DNA from: an uncultured Oscillochloris sp.
Lineage (GTDB): Bacteria > Chloroflexota > Chloroflexia > Chloroflexales > Chloroflexaceae
DNA: 33,700 nucleotides
Direction of reading: 5' to 3'
NCBI GenBank assembly: GCA_903920315.1
Contig: CAIXLU010000328.1
Span: 1-33,700 of the forward strand
Position 1 is the stretch's first letter; every line of letters starts with the position of its first letter. The position numbers and the translations under genes are program-made. Positions 1 to 8,312 of the stretch are shown here, piece after piece. A model generated the notes under the pieces. It was not told the DNA's origin, made no database searches, and worked only from the letters and a program-made list of their open reading frames with translations.

Positions 1-130
1 GGAAATTTTTAAGTATCCCGGCGTCACATGTCATGCTGAGCGCAGCGAAGCATCTTTCCCGGCTTCCTGCAAGACCCTTCGCTTCGCTCAGGGTGACATG
101 GTGTTCGCGATGGGACGATTAAAAACTTCC
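1..130. repeat. Nested palindromic intergenic repeat (MITE/REP-like)
   Basis: Two nested inverted repeats are visible. The inner arms, 27-55 and 72-100, match at 24 of 29 positions and carry the core CTGAGCG(C/A)AGCGAAG. The outer arms, 1-12 and 119-130, match at 11 of 12 positions (GGAA(A/G)TTTTTAA). The element could therefore fold into one long hairpin of about 130 nt. It may extend left of the window. No gene is seen before the ATG at 163. It looks like a dispersed non-coding palindrome; whether it is mobile is not shown by this window. Confidence 0.6.
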
Positions 131-162
131 ACGTCCCTTACCCTATCTCACCGAGGCATAGT

Positions 163-774
163 ATGAGCATTGAAACACCCAGCCTGCCCGAGATCGTCAC
201 TCGCTCGCTTGATGCAACCTGGAGCTACCCGCGCTGGTCTCACCTGCCCGACGATGGCAACCGCTACGAGGTGATTGACGGAGTATTGTATATGACCACC
301 GCGCCGAGCTACTTCCACCAGTGGATTATTCGCCAGATGGTACGTGCGCTGCTCATCCAGATTGATGATGTTGGCATCGGACTGACCGCCTGGTCGCCCA
401 TTGGCCTGCTGATGCCGGGTTGTGACCCGGTGCAGCCCGATATTGTGGTGGTGCGAAGCGAGGATCGTGGCATCATCTACGACCGGCGGATCAATGGCGT
501 ACCGGCACTGATTGTGGAAGTTCTGTCGCCCTCGAACGCGGAAAAGGACACCGAGATCAAGCGCGGAGCCTACGCACGGGCGGGCCTGCCCGAATACTGG
601 ATTGTGCGCCCCGCCGAGCGGGACGTGATCGTGTTGAGCCAACCCGACCCGGCCAGCGGGCTGTTCCTCCATTCGGTCACTATTCCGCCAGACGGCAGAC
701 TGCACGCAGCAACCCTGCCGTTTCAGGCTGAAATCGCCAACTTCTTCGCCGGGTCGCCGGATGAGACGCTGTAG
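163..774 (+). CDS. Uma2 family PD-(D/E)xK nuclease-fold protein (copy 1)
   Basis: A 203-residue protein of the Uma2 (DUF820) family, a restriction-endonuclease-like fold that is abundant in Cyanobacteria and Chloroflexota. The pattern expected for a PD-(D/E)xK active site is present: QPDIVV with Asp93, LIVEVLSPS with Glu119 and EIKR with Lys133, followed by the family signature AGLPEYWIV. The N-terminal LPDDGNRYEVIDG stretch is also typical. GAGG lies 7 nt before the ATG, so this start is preferred. It is followed 13 nt later by a paralogue, so the two are probably co-transcribed. Uma2 function is poorly established; roles as orphan nucleases or in mobile elements have been suggested. The family call is firm, the biological role is not. 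Confidence 0.88.
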   Translation: MSIETPSLPEIVTRSLDATWSYPRWSHLPDDGNRYEVIDGVLYMTTAPSYFHQWIIRQMVRALLIQIDDVGIGLTAWSPIGLLMPGCDPVQPDIVVVRSEDRGIIYDRRINGVPALIVEVLSPSNAEKDTEIKRGAYARAGLPEYWIVRPAERDVIVLSQPDPASGLFLHSVTIPPDGRLHAATLPFQAEIANFFAGSPDETL

Positions 775-787
775 GAGGAAAGATACC

Positions 788-1381
788 ATGAGTACAGATA
801 TTCTCCCCGTTGCCGGACCCGCCAATCATCTTCACCCACCATCCGGCGGGCGCTGGCTGGTTGCCGACTACGAACACCTTCCCGACGACGGGCCGCGCTA
901 CGAGTTGATGCATGGAGAACTGAGGATGACCCCCGCGCCAAATATCGGACATCAGACCGCAGTTGTGCGAATTGTCCATTATTTCTTCACCTACATTGAG
1001 GAACAGGGATACGGTCGTGTCTTCACCGCTCCGATTGATGTTGAACTGAGCTTCGACACGCTGGTGCAGCCCGACCTTGTGGTTATCCTAAACGGCGGTG
1101 CCGCCATGATCACTGAGCAGCGCATCATCGGCCCGCCCGATCTGGTGGTTGAAGTCGCATCACCCAGCACCGCCAGCTACGACCGGCGCGAGAAGCGCGA
1201 TGCCTACGCCGCAGCCGGGGTACGTGAGTACTGGATCGCCGACCCGGCCAGCCGGACGATTGAACTGCTGACCCTGGACGGCAGCGAATACCGCTCATCC
1301 CACGTCTATCGAGGCCAGGCCGCGCTGCCTAGTACGGTTATTGTTGGCTGGGATGTGGCGACGGAGCGGTTATTTGGGTAG
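788..1381 (+). CDS. Uma2 family PD-(D/E)xK nuclease-fold protein (copy 2)
   Basis: A 197-residue Uma2 paralogue of the preceding gene. It shares LPDDG.RYEL near residue 31, QPDLVV with Asp96, LVVEVASPS with Glu122, REKRDAY with Lys136 and AGVREYWIADP. The frame is open from an ATG at 761, but that codon lies inside the upstream gene. GGAGG at 774-778 sits correctly before the ATG at 788, so that start is chosen. The active-site pattern looks intact. The stop codon overlaps the 3' end of the convergent gene by 12 nt. The tandem arrangement suggests local duplication followed by divergence. Confidence 0.88.
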   Translation: MSTDILPVAGPANHLHPPSGGRWLVADYEHLPDDGPRYELMHGELRMTPAPNIGHQTAVVRIVHYFFTYIEEQGYGRVFTAPIDVELSFDTLVQPDLVVILNGGAAMITEQRIIGPPDLVVEVASPSTASYDRREKRDAYAAAGVREYWIADPASRTIELLTLDGSEYRSSHVYRGQAALPSTVIVGWDVATERLFG

Positions 1382-2458
1382 GGGGTAGCTGTTGCGTAGC
1401 ACCGTCTCTCGCGAGCCGGTCTGCGCGTAAGCAGCGATCAGGGTGTGGGCGAGGGTGATCGGTTGCTCGATCATCGTCGCAAGAGGTATGAGGAGGGTGA
1501 CTTCGGCATCGTCGGCGAGCGATTGTGTGGCTGCCGCCAGCACCTGCCGTGCGCCGTTCGCAATCACGGCATCGGCGAAACCGCTGCGGGCAGCCTGCTG
1601 ATGCTTCGCCGTGTCGGGAACTTCGGCACGATCCATCAGCGTCCGGTCGAGCGCAATCCCTTTAAGCAGCGCCAGTAATGCCCCGTAGAGTCCGAAATCG
1701 GCACAGCTATCGAATGCCTTAAACTCGATCCGCCCGACCTCGCGCTGGTTACGGGCCAGTCTGCCGGGTGGGTCACTCGCGGTGGCGACGAAGACATAGG
1801 CTGCGGGCCGCTGCCCCGTCCGGTAGAAGGTACGCGCCGAGAGTCCGTCCCACATGTGACCATCATAAAAGGGCGAGCTAAAGCTGAATGGCACAATATA
1901 CGGACTATAGGCCGTTAGTTTGCGCCCAATATCGAGTGCTTCGGCATCGTCCATCCCGTCCATTGAGATGTTGAGATCAGGGCCATACGTAAGCATCGCC
2001 AGGGCTTCGGTCTGATAGTCCGGATCGGCCTGGTGCAAACGCTGCTCAAAGGCATTAAGCGGCGGATCGTAACGAAAGATTGTGGCGGTCGGATTGAAGC
2101 TGATCAACACCGGGTGCAATCCCTCGGCGGCGGCAGCGTCCCGCAAATGGGCGAAACTCGTGCGCAACTCATCAACTGCACCAGCAATGGTGAGGGACGG
2201 AGTGGTACGGATTTCAATGCCTTTCGGCACCACCGCTCGCATCCGGCCCTCCTCATCGAATCGCTCCAGTCCCTCAATGTACCACCGCTTGACGCGCACA
2301 CCTGCGTCGCCGATATGCAGCACCTCCGCATCATCCGGGTAGAGCGGCAGTGCCGCAATAATGCGCTGAAAAATCGTATAGCTTGCTTCCGTCCATGCGA
2401 CAAGAACATTACTCTGATCGACGAAGGCGACTTCGTGTTCAATACCGAAGTGAAACAT
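1370..2458 (-). CDS. Glutamate-cysteine ligase-like protein (GCS2/ATP-grasp-like carboxylate-amine ligase superfamily)
   Basis: A 362-residue protein resembling the GCS2 group of glutamate-cysteine ligases, which share the glutamine synthetase fold and couple ATP hydrolysis to amide formation between glutamate and an amine such as cysteine. Signs are the N-terminal FGIEHEVAF, the central GPDLNISMDG and the later RIEFKAFDS. The frame is open to 2545, but the first 29 residues look unrelated to the family and the conserved core begins right at the ATG at 2458, with a weak AAGG 5 nt ahead. No signal peptide or membrane segment is seen, so it should be cytosolic. The exact substrate cannot be read from sequence. 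It is convergent with the Uma2 pair. Confidence 0.6.
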   Translation of the reverse strand: MFHFGIEHEVAFVDQSNVLVAWTEASYTIFQRIIAALPLYPDDAEVLHIGDAGVRVKRWYIEGLERFDEEGRMRAVVPKGIEIRTTPSLTIAGAVDELRTSFAHLRDAAAAEGLHPVLISFNPTATIFRYDPPLNAFEQRLHQADPDYQTEALAMLTYGPDLNISMDGMDDAEALDIGRKLTAYSPYIVPFSFSSPFYDGHMWDGLSARTFYRTGQRPAAYVFVATASDPPGRLARNQREVGRIEFKAFDSCADFGLYGALLALLKGIALDRTLMDRAEVPDTAKHQQAARSGFADAVIANGARQVLAAATQSLADDAEVTLLIPLATMIEQPITLAHTLIAAYAQTGSRETVLRNSYPLPK

Positions 2459-2586
2459 CAGTGCCTTATTTTGCACGAGACAAGGTTTCAGAGGCCAGGT
2501 TTCGGGTTTCAGACGAAGTGCATCACAACGCTCTGCGTGGGCCAAAATTGTAAAGTAACCGCGAACCTTGTCCTACCGCACGCGGT

Positions 2587-2651
2587 GTTCGTCGTGCGGG
2601 TTTCCAGCCTGTCAGATGCACGTCGACAGACTGGATGCTCGCACGACGAAC
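2587..2651. repeat. Long imperfect hairpin (27-nt arms)
   Basis: The arms 2587-2613 and 2625-2651 are complementary at 23 of 27 positions around an 11-nt loop. The outer 12 bp (GTTCGTCGTGCG) are perfect. It lies downstream of the secA stop on the secA-coding strand. No T-run follows on either strand, so it is not a classical intrinsic terminator. It may be a dispersed palindrome or act in 3'-end processing. Confidence 0.65.
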
Positions 2652-2658
2652 TGTAAAT

Positions 2659-2729
2659 CTGACCCCTGACCCCTGACCCCTGACCCCTGACCCCTGACCC
2701 CTGACCCCTGACCCCTGACCCCTGACCCC
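2659..2729. repeat. Heptanucleotide tandem repeat, CTGACCC x 10
   Basis: Ten perfect copies of CTGACCC plus one base stand head to tail, starting 13 nt beyond the secA stop codon. The period is 7 nt with no interruption. Such uniform short repeats change length by slipped-strand mispairing. It is outside any gene. Confidence 0.95.
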
Positions 2730-2742
2730 ATATCTATTGCCC

Positions 2743-5700
2743 TTATTTCTTTTTTCCGCGTGGCACAGCGGATGGGCTGCGCCCGGGTGGCGGCAGTGAC
2801 TCTACAGATTTGGACGCCCTCTGCTGGGCCTGAAGAATCTTGGCGGCCTCGGCGGCAATGTTCGGGTTCTCGCGGCGCATGACCTGCGGCGGAGCGATGG
2901 GACGGGATGGCGGGGTGTTCTGTCCGGCTGCCGCAGCCTGGATGATCAGCGGCATAATCTCGTCCTCACGCCCGATATGGCAGTTCTTGAACTTTTTGCC
3001 GCTGCCGCACGGACATACGTCGTTGCGGCCTGGCATCTCCACCTGTTTATGGATGATCTTCGCCTGCTCGATCTCTTCCTCTTCGCTGCTGCCGCCGACA
3101 CGCTGGGCGGTGGCGAGGCGCTGCTGCTGTTCGGCCTCGATCTGCCGCATGTACGCCTCGTACTGAAACGAAGCGGCCATCAGGTTGAAGACAATGTCGC
3201 GGGTGATGTTCTCCTTCAGTTCGTCGAACATCGAGAACGAGGCTCGCTTGAACTCGGTGAGCGGATCTTTCTGTGCGTACGCCTGGAGGTTGATGGACTG
3301 GCGCAGTTCATCCATCGCTGTCAGGTAATCAATCCATTGGCGGTCAATCGCGCCCAGCATCAGGCGGCGCTCCACGATCCGCATCTTGTCTGTCCCGATC
3401 ACCCGCTCGCGCTCAACGTAGGCCACCTCCATCTGGTCTACCAGCCCGTTCTCGATCTCGTCGCGGCTCTTCTCCTGGAGGCTGGCCGGTGCGGTGCTGG
3501 GCGGAAGCAGCGGGTTGATCTTGCGGTACTGGCGCAGCAGATCCTCAACATCCCAGTCGTCGCGATCATCATCGGGCAGATTAGTATCCACCAGGGCGGC
3601 GATTTCTTCGCCTACCAGTTCCAGCACACGCTCGCGCATGTCGGCACCGGCGAGGATGGCCTGTCGGTCGGCGTAGATGATATGGCGCTGCTTGTTCATT
3701 ACATCGTCGAACTCGACGGTGTGTTTGCGGATGTCGAAATTAAAGCCCTCGACACGGGTCTGTGCACCCTCAATGGTGCGGTCAAGGATACCCGCCTCCA
3801 GAGGCAGATCGTCCTCCACCAAGCGACTCATAATGCTACGGATACGCTCCACCGGGCCGAAGCGTCGCATCAACTCGTCCTCAAGCGAGAGAAAAAACCG
3901 CGATGAGCCGGGGTCGCCCTGGCGACCGGCGCGACCGCGCAACTGGTTGTCAATCCGGCGGGCCTCGTGACGCTCGGTGCCGATGATGTGCAGGCCGCCC
4001 AGCTCGCGCACCTGCCCGCCCTCAATGGCAGTGAGGCGAATCGCCTCGGCACGGGCCACTTGAAGTTGATCGGGGTTAGCGGCATCGAACGTGATTCCCT
4101 GAACCGCCAGCAGATCATCCACCAGACCATCAGGATTCCCGCCGAGCAGGATGTCGGTGCCGCGACCAGCCATGTTAGTGGCGACTGTCACCACGCTCGT
4201 GCGCCCAGCCTGAGAGACGACGCGGGCCTCACGCTCGTGCTGCTTGGCATTCAGCACGCTGTGCGTTACCCCCGAGCGATGCAGAAGATCGCTGACTCGC
4301 TCGGATGTCTCCACCGAGGTGGTGCCGATCAGCACCGGTCGTCCGATTTCGACCATCTCCTGCACCTCGCGCACCACCGCCTCAAACTTCGCCTCCTCGC
4401 TGCGGTAAATCTGATCGGGCAGATCCTTGCGCACCATCGGTTTGTTGGTCGGGATGATCACCACATCTAGGTTGTAGATCTTGCCAAACTCCTCGCGCTC
4501 GGTGTAGGCCGTGCCGGTCATGCCCGCCAGCTTATCGTACATGCGGAAGTAGTTCTGAAAAGTGATCGTGGCCAGAGTCACGTTCTCGTTCTTGATCTGC
4601 ATACCCTCTTTGGCCTCAACCGCCTGATGCAGTCCATCGCTCCAGCGGCGACCGGGCATGGCTCGGCCCGTGAACTCATCAATAATGATCACCTCGCCCT
4701 CGGGTGTGATCATGTAATCTTTGTCGCGGTGGAAGATGAAGTTCGCTTTGAGGGCATTCTCAACGTAGTGGGTCTTCTCGTAGTGGGCCGGGTCGTACAG
4801 GCTCTCGCCGTCAGGAATACGCAGCAGCCGCTCAAGTTTCTCAATCCCCTGCTCAGTGAGCGTGATACCCTTGCTGCGCTCATCAATCAGGAAATCGCCG
4901 TCGGGCTCCAGACCCTCATCCTTGATCTGCTTAATCGTCACACTGCTGCGCTTGAGGTTGCGCACCAGCACGGCCAACTGCCGATAGAGGTCGCTGCTCT
5001 TCTGGGCCGGGCCAGAAATGATCAGCGGAGTGCGCGCCTCATCAATCAGGATGTTATCAACCTCGTCCACAATCGCAAAGTGCAGCGGCTGCTGAACCAT
5101 CTGCTCCAGCTCGTAGGCCATGTTATCGCGCAGATAATCGAAGCCGAATTCATTATTGGTGCCGTAGGTAATATCGGCATAATACGCCTCGCGGCGCTGG
5201 CAGGGCCGCCAGTGAACAAGGCGCTGATCCTCGGGGTTGGCGCTCGGGTCGGTGTACTCGGGGTCGTAGCGGGCACTCGTGTCGTGGGCAATAAAGCCAA
5301 CGCTCAGGCCGAGGAAATGGTAGAGCGGAGCCATCCAGCCCGCACCGACTTTCGCCAGATAATCGTTCACCGTCACCAGATGCGCGCCCTGGCCTTCTAG
5401 GGCGTTCAGGTAAAGCGGCAGGGTGGCCACCAACGTCTTACCCTCGCCGGTCTTCATCTCGGCAATCTTACCCTGATGCAGCACAATCCCGCCGATGAGT
5501 TGCACATCAAAGTGGCGCATGCCCAGCGTGCGACCGGCGGCCTCACGCACAGCGGCAAAGGCATCGGGCAGGATGTCATCAAGCTCCTCGCCCGCCTCTA
5601 GCCGAGCGCGTAGCTCCGGCGTCTTCCCTCGCAGAGCCTCATCAGAAAGCGCCTTGTAGACATCCTCAAGGTTGTTAATCTCCTCAACAATCGGGAGGAT

Positions 5701-5757
5701 CTGGCGCACTGCGCGATCATTCCCATTGCCGACAACCTTCTTCAGCCACTTGAGCAT
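2743..5757 (-). CDS. secA: Preprotein translocase ATPase SecA
   Basis: A 1004-residue SecA, the cytosolic motor ATPase that pushes unfolded secretory proteins through SecYEG. Visible landmarks are Walker A MKTGEGKT (101-108), the DEAD-like VDEVDNILIDEART, the second nucleotide-fold motifs TNMAGRGTDI and GRAGRQGDPG, and a C-terminal SEC-C zinc site with Cys915, Cys917, Cys926 and His927, which normally binds SecB or ribosomes. A 77-residue Pro/Ala/Lys-rich tail follows the zinc site, which is unusual because this site commonly ends the protein. The frame opens at 5781, but the ATG at 5757 has GGAG 6 nt ahead and gives the family N-terminus MLKWLKK. A TTGCCC/TATAAT promoter lies about 75 nt upstream. 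The gene looks intact. Confidence 0.97.
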   Translation of the reverse strand: MLKWLKKVVGNGNDRAVRQILPIVEEINNLEDVYKALSDEALRGKTPELRARLEAGEELDDILPDAFAAVREAAGRTLGMRHFDVQLIGGIVLHQGKIAEMKTGEGKTLVATLPLYLNALEGQGAHLVTVNDYLAKVGAGWMAPLYHFLGLSVGFIAHDTSARYDPEYTDPSANPEDQRLVHWRPCQRREAYYADITYGTNNEFGFDYLRDNMAYELEQMVQQPLHFAIVDEVDNILIDEARTPLIISGPAQKSSDLYRQLAVLVRNLKRSSVTIKQIKDEGLEPDGDFLIDERSKGITLTEQGIEKLERLLRIPDGESLYDPAHYEKTHYVENALKANFIFHRDKDYMITPEGEVIIIDEFTGRAMPGRRWSDGLHQAVEAKEGMQIKNENVTLATITFQNYFRMYDKLAGMTGTAYTEREEFGKIYNLDVVIIPTNKPMVRKDLPDQIYRSEEAKFEAVVREVQEMVEIGRPVLIGTTSVETSERVSDLLHRSGVTHSVLNAKQHEREARVVSQAGRTSVVTVATNMAGRGTDILLGGNPDGLVDDLLAVQGITFDAANPDQLQVARAEAIRLTAIEGGQVRELGGLHIIGTERHEARRIDNQLRGRAGRQGDPGSSRFFLSLEDELMRRFGPVERIRSIMSRLVEDDLPLEAGILDRTIEGAQTRVEGFNFDIRKHTVEFDDVMNKQRHIIYADRQAILAGADMRERVLELVGEEIAALVDTNLPDDDRDDWDVEDLLRQYRKINPLLPPSTAPASLQEKSRDEIENGLVDQMEVAYVERERVIGTDKMRIVERRLMLGAIDRQWIDYLTAMDELRQSINLQAYAQKDPLTEFKRASFSMFDELKENITRDIVFNLMAASFQYEAYMRQIEAEQQQRLATAQRVGGSSEEEEIEQAKIIHKQVEMPGRNDVCPCGSGKKFKNCHIGREDEIMPLIIQAAAAGQNTPPSRPIAPPQVMRRENPNIAAEAAKILQAQQRASKSVESLPPPGRSPSAVPRGKKK

Positions 5758-5830
5758 CGGTATCTCCATCACGAGGCGCAACGATCAGCTCACGCCCCAC
5801 GCATTTAGGTGTCACTATCCATCGGGGCGC

Positions 5831-5860
5831 ATTATACCCGACGCCAATGGCCTGGGGCAA
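5831..5860 (-). promoter_or_regulatory. Probable sigma-70-type promoter of secA
   Basis: On the minus strand TTGCCC (5855-5860) and a perfect TATAAT (5831-5836) are separated by 18 nt. They lie between the stop codon of the DUF5671 gene and secA, so secA probably has its own start of transcription. The -35 box is the same as that proposed for the bactofilin gene. Confidence 0.6.
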
Positions 5861-5864
5861 GAGT

Positions 5865-7766
5865 TTAGGTCGCCACCCCCATTACGAACAGTGCCAGTTG
5901 AAGGACGCCGATGAGCAGCAGGAGCAGCAGGATGACGCCCACGGCCACGCCGCCAATCGTGGCGGCGCTGAGAGAGCGCGATGGCCGGATCGGCTCACCG
6001 GCGAGGAATTGGCGCACGGCGGCGATGATCTGGGTGACGCCAGCCGTTGTGCCGTAGGGTTCAACACCAGCCCACTCCCAGCCTGGGCCAGACAATGGCA
6101 GCAGCAGTTTACGCGCCGAACTGGCTGCCAGCGCCCCGGCCAACGGATCGCTGCTGTCCGGCACCCACGGGCCGACGATTAGGTCGGCCTGGGCTAACTG
6201 GCCTACGAGATCGGCGCTGCGGTCGAGTGGGGTTAGTCCGAGGTCGGGTAGCGCGCTGCGCAGGCCAACAAGCAGGGCCACACCAATCTCACCATCGGCG
6301 AGGACCACCACGCGCAGGGCCGCCTGCTGCGCAACCCCGACGGCCTGCCGGGCGCGTCCATCGCGGCGCAGTGTGGAGCCGTGCGCCAGCAGCACAGTCG
6401 TTGCTATTAGGCTGTAGGCGATGGCTTGGGCCAGATCCGTGACCAGATCGCCAACAAAGGGTTCGCCGAGCGCCATGCTGATGAGTCGGTAGAGAATGTA
6501 GAGCATGCCGCCGAGGACGGTGAGGGTCGCAATGAAGACGAAAAAGAAGAGGTAGATCCGCCGCACCAGCGAGGTGCGCTCCGCTTCACCAGTGGGGCCT
6601 TCTGCTGTTGCAGCGATTTGGGCGCGCCGCCAGAAGATCAGCCAGGGCGGCAGACCGGCGATGAGGGTTGCCGTGAACCAGGCCAGTGGTTCACGGAGAT
6701 CGGTCAGCGGCGCAGCACCACCCAGCATACGGATCAGCACGCTCAGCAGGCCACCAAAACCGATTAGGCTCGCCATAAGACCAATGGCGGCCACCAAATA
6801 CCAGGCCAGCCGACGTACCCCCGCCTGACGTGGTGCCTCGCCAATGGCGGCAACATCCGTGCGCAGCACATTGGCGTGGAATCCCCAGATCACCCCCCCG
6901 ATCAGGATCGTCGGCAGCGCGTCGCGGAAGTCGCCCTCGGGTATCAGGCCAAGCGCGACCCGAAACACGCCAGCCAGCAGGGCCGTCGCGTTGATCACCA
7001 CGCTGAGCGCGCCGATCACAATCAGCGCGTAGAGATAGAACTTACGCAGCGCCGAGGCCCGCTCGTCGGCGTCAGTTCCAGCGAAGAGCCGCTCGGCGCG
7101 TAGCCAGTGACCAAGCCAGAGCGCCAGACCAACCAGCACCGCCACAACCGGCGCAGCAAACCCGCCCCGGTCGCCCATGCCGCCAATCTGGAAGAGCAGC
7201 CAGTGCAGCAGATTCATCGCGCCGTTGCTCAGTATGGCCACGCCCAGCGCCGCTACACCCAGCAGGTAGATCCGGCGCACCAAGGCACCAGCGCCGACCG
7301 GCGGGGCGGCGCGGACATCGCTGCGAGCGACCAGGGCGTGGTAGGCGTAGAACCCGCCAAGAACCGGCAGCGCGATCATGCCACGGAGGATTGCCGGGCC
7401 TGGAGTGCGATCCAGCCCCAGTTGCGGCAGCCCTAGCCCAAGCTGTAGCAGGGCAAGCAGAATATCCCAGACATTGGCTGCCAGCGGGAGCAGCAGGCCC
7501 GCTAGGTTGCCGTAGAGATAGAGCCGACGCAGGGCCGATGCCCGTTCGTCCGCATCAGCCCGCGCCAGCCGCTCGGCCCACAGCCAATGGACGATCCATA
7601 GCGGCAGACAGACCAGCACCAGCGCGATCTGAAAGGCGGTTGTCGCCACCGGCGGCTGGCCATCGGCGGCGAACACGCCGCGCAGGAGCGCGATCAGCGC
7701 CCAGGCCAACCCGTGCAGGCCAATCGTCGCCGTGACAAAAAGATACCAGCGTCGCACAGTTGCCAT
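5865..7766 (-). CDS. Multi-spanning membrane protein with repeated DUF5671-like modules
   Basis: A 633-residue integral membrane protein made of several repeated modules of three to four hydrophobic helices. The modules recur around the motifs VRRIYL and the charged loop DADERASALR(R/K)(L/F)YLY, which is typical of DUF5671 proteins of Chloroflexota. After the last module a soluble stretch follows (roughly residues 470-590; ALRVVVLADGEIGVALLVGL, then LIVGPWVPDSSDPLAGALAAS) that resembles an alpha/beta receptor-like domain. A final membrane segment ends the protein. The ATG at 7766 shares its A with the stop of the preceding gene (TGATG), which implies translational coupling. Function is unknown. 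The architecture suggests a membrane sensor or transport accessory, but this is inference. Confidence 0.75.
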   Translation of the reverse strand: MATVRRWYLFVTATIGLHGLAWALIALLRGVFAADGQPPVATTAFQIALVLVCLPLWIVHWLWAERLARADADERASALRRLYLYGNLAGLLLPLAANVWDILLALLQLGLGLPQLGLDRTPGPAILRGMIALPVLGGFYAYHALVARSDVRAAPPVGAGALVRRIYLLGVAALGVAILSNGAMNLLHWLLFQIGGMGDRGGFAAPVVAVLVGLALWLGHWLRAERLFAGTDADERASALRKFYLYALIVIGALSVVINATALLAGVFRVALGLIPEGDFRDALPTILIGGVIWGFHANVLRTDVAAIGEAPRQAGVRRLAWYLVAAIGLMASLIGFGGLLSVLIRMLGGAAPLTDLREPLAWFTATLIAGLPPWLIFWRRAQIAATAEGPTGEAERTSLVRRIYLFFFVFIATLTVLGGMLYILYRLISMALGEPFVGDLVTDLAQAIAYSLIATTVLLAHGSTLRRDGRARQAVGVAQQAALRVVVLADGEIGVALLVGLRSALPDLGLTPLDRSADLVGQLAQADLIVGPWVPDSSDPLAGALAASSARKLLLPLSGPGWEWAGVEPYGTTAGVTQIIAAVRQFLAGEPIRPSRSLSAATIGGVAVGVILLLLLLIGVLQLALFVMGVAT

Positions 7767-8248
7767 CAGCAGCCTTTTCGTGTATCCCAGCAATCACGCC
7801 AGACCGTCCAGTCACTACTGTCAACAAGTCGCCACACGCCCGACTCATCAGCCAGTGTGATGGTGAAGGTACGGCTCGACTGGCCGCTGCTAAGCACATC
7901 GCCCTGAGAGAAGCTCGTTGCGCGCACAGTAACAACCGCCCGCGCATCACTTATGGTGGTATCGAGAACCTCATAGGTGCCGGAGGTCACCGTGTCCATA
8001 TTTGGCATGTCCGCAACAAAGTCGGCGGCGCTCGGCGGGTAGCCGCGCAGGGTTGGTGAGAGGTAGCCGTAGGCGCGGGCAGAATCGCGGCGCTGGAGGG
8101 CGAGCAGGTAATTGGAGACAACGTCGGCGGGGGACGTTTCCGTGCGGTAGCTTGGCGAGGGCCGAACCATCACCACAACAACCGCGATGACGACGAGGAG
8201 AATCGCCCCGGCAACAATTGCCAGCAGGGCGCGGTCGGTACGACGCAT
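7766..8248 (-). CDS. Membrane-anchored protein with NTF2-like (DUF4878-type) outer domain
   Basis: A 160-residue protein with one N-terminal membrane segment (residues 6-28, rich in Val/Ile/Ala) and an outer domain of about 120 residues. The outer part, with SPADVVSNYLLALQRRDSARAYGYLSP near its start, has the helical beginning seen in NTF2-like/DUF4878 domains, which often bind small ligands or wall components. The longest frame starts at 8281, but GGAGG sits 6 nt ahead of the ATG at 8248, so that start is used. The stop overlaps the next start as TGATG. It sits in a run with bactofilin and FtsB-like genes, so a part in envelope or division is possible. Confidence 0.6.
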   Translation of the reverse strand: MRRTDRALLAIVAGAILLVVIAVVVVMVRPSPSYRTETSPADVVSNYLLALQRRDSARAYGYLSPTLRGYPPSAADFVADMPNMDTVTSGTYEVLDTTISDARAVVTVRATSFSQGDVLSSGQSSRTFTITLADESGVWRLVDSSDWTVWRDCWDTRKGC

Positions 8249-8312
8249 ATGACCCTCCGGGAAGGCGGGTACACGTGCCACATTTCGACGTATCGCCCGC
8301 TAAGGGACTACG

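Larger units (their letters stand above)
2459..2742. other. Spacer between secA and the ligase-like gene
   Basis: This 284-bp spacer holds no gene that can be supported. It contains a long hairpin (2587-2651) and a heptanucleotide tandem repeat (2659-2729), listed separately. A TACAAT box on the minus strand (2547-2552) could be the -10 of the ligase-like gene, but no convincing -35 accompanies it. No U-tract terminator for secA is visible. Confidence 0.5.

Noticed and set aside
2659-2729. CRISPR-like array
   Set aside because: The repeat unit is only 7 nt and there are no unique spacers; it is a simple tandem repeat.
2840-5400. Several long plus-strand frames opposite secA
   Set aside because: They mirror secA codons, have no ribosome-binding sites or known motifs, and secA is complete.
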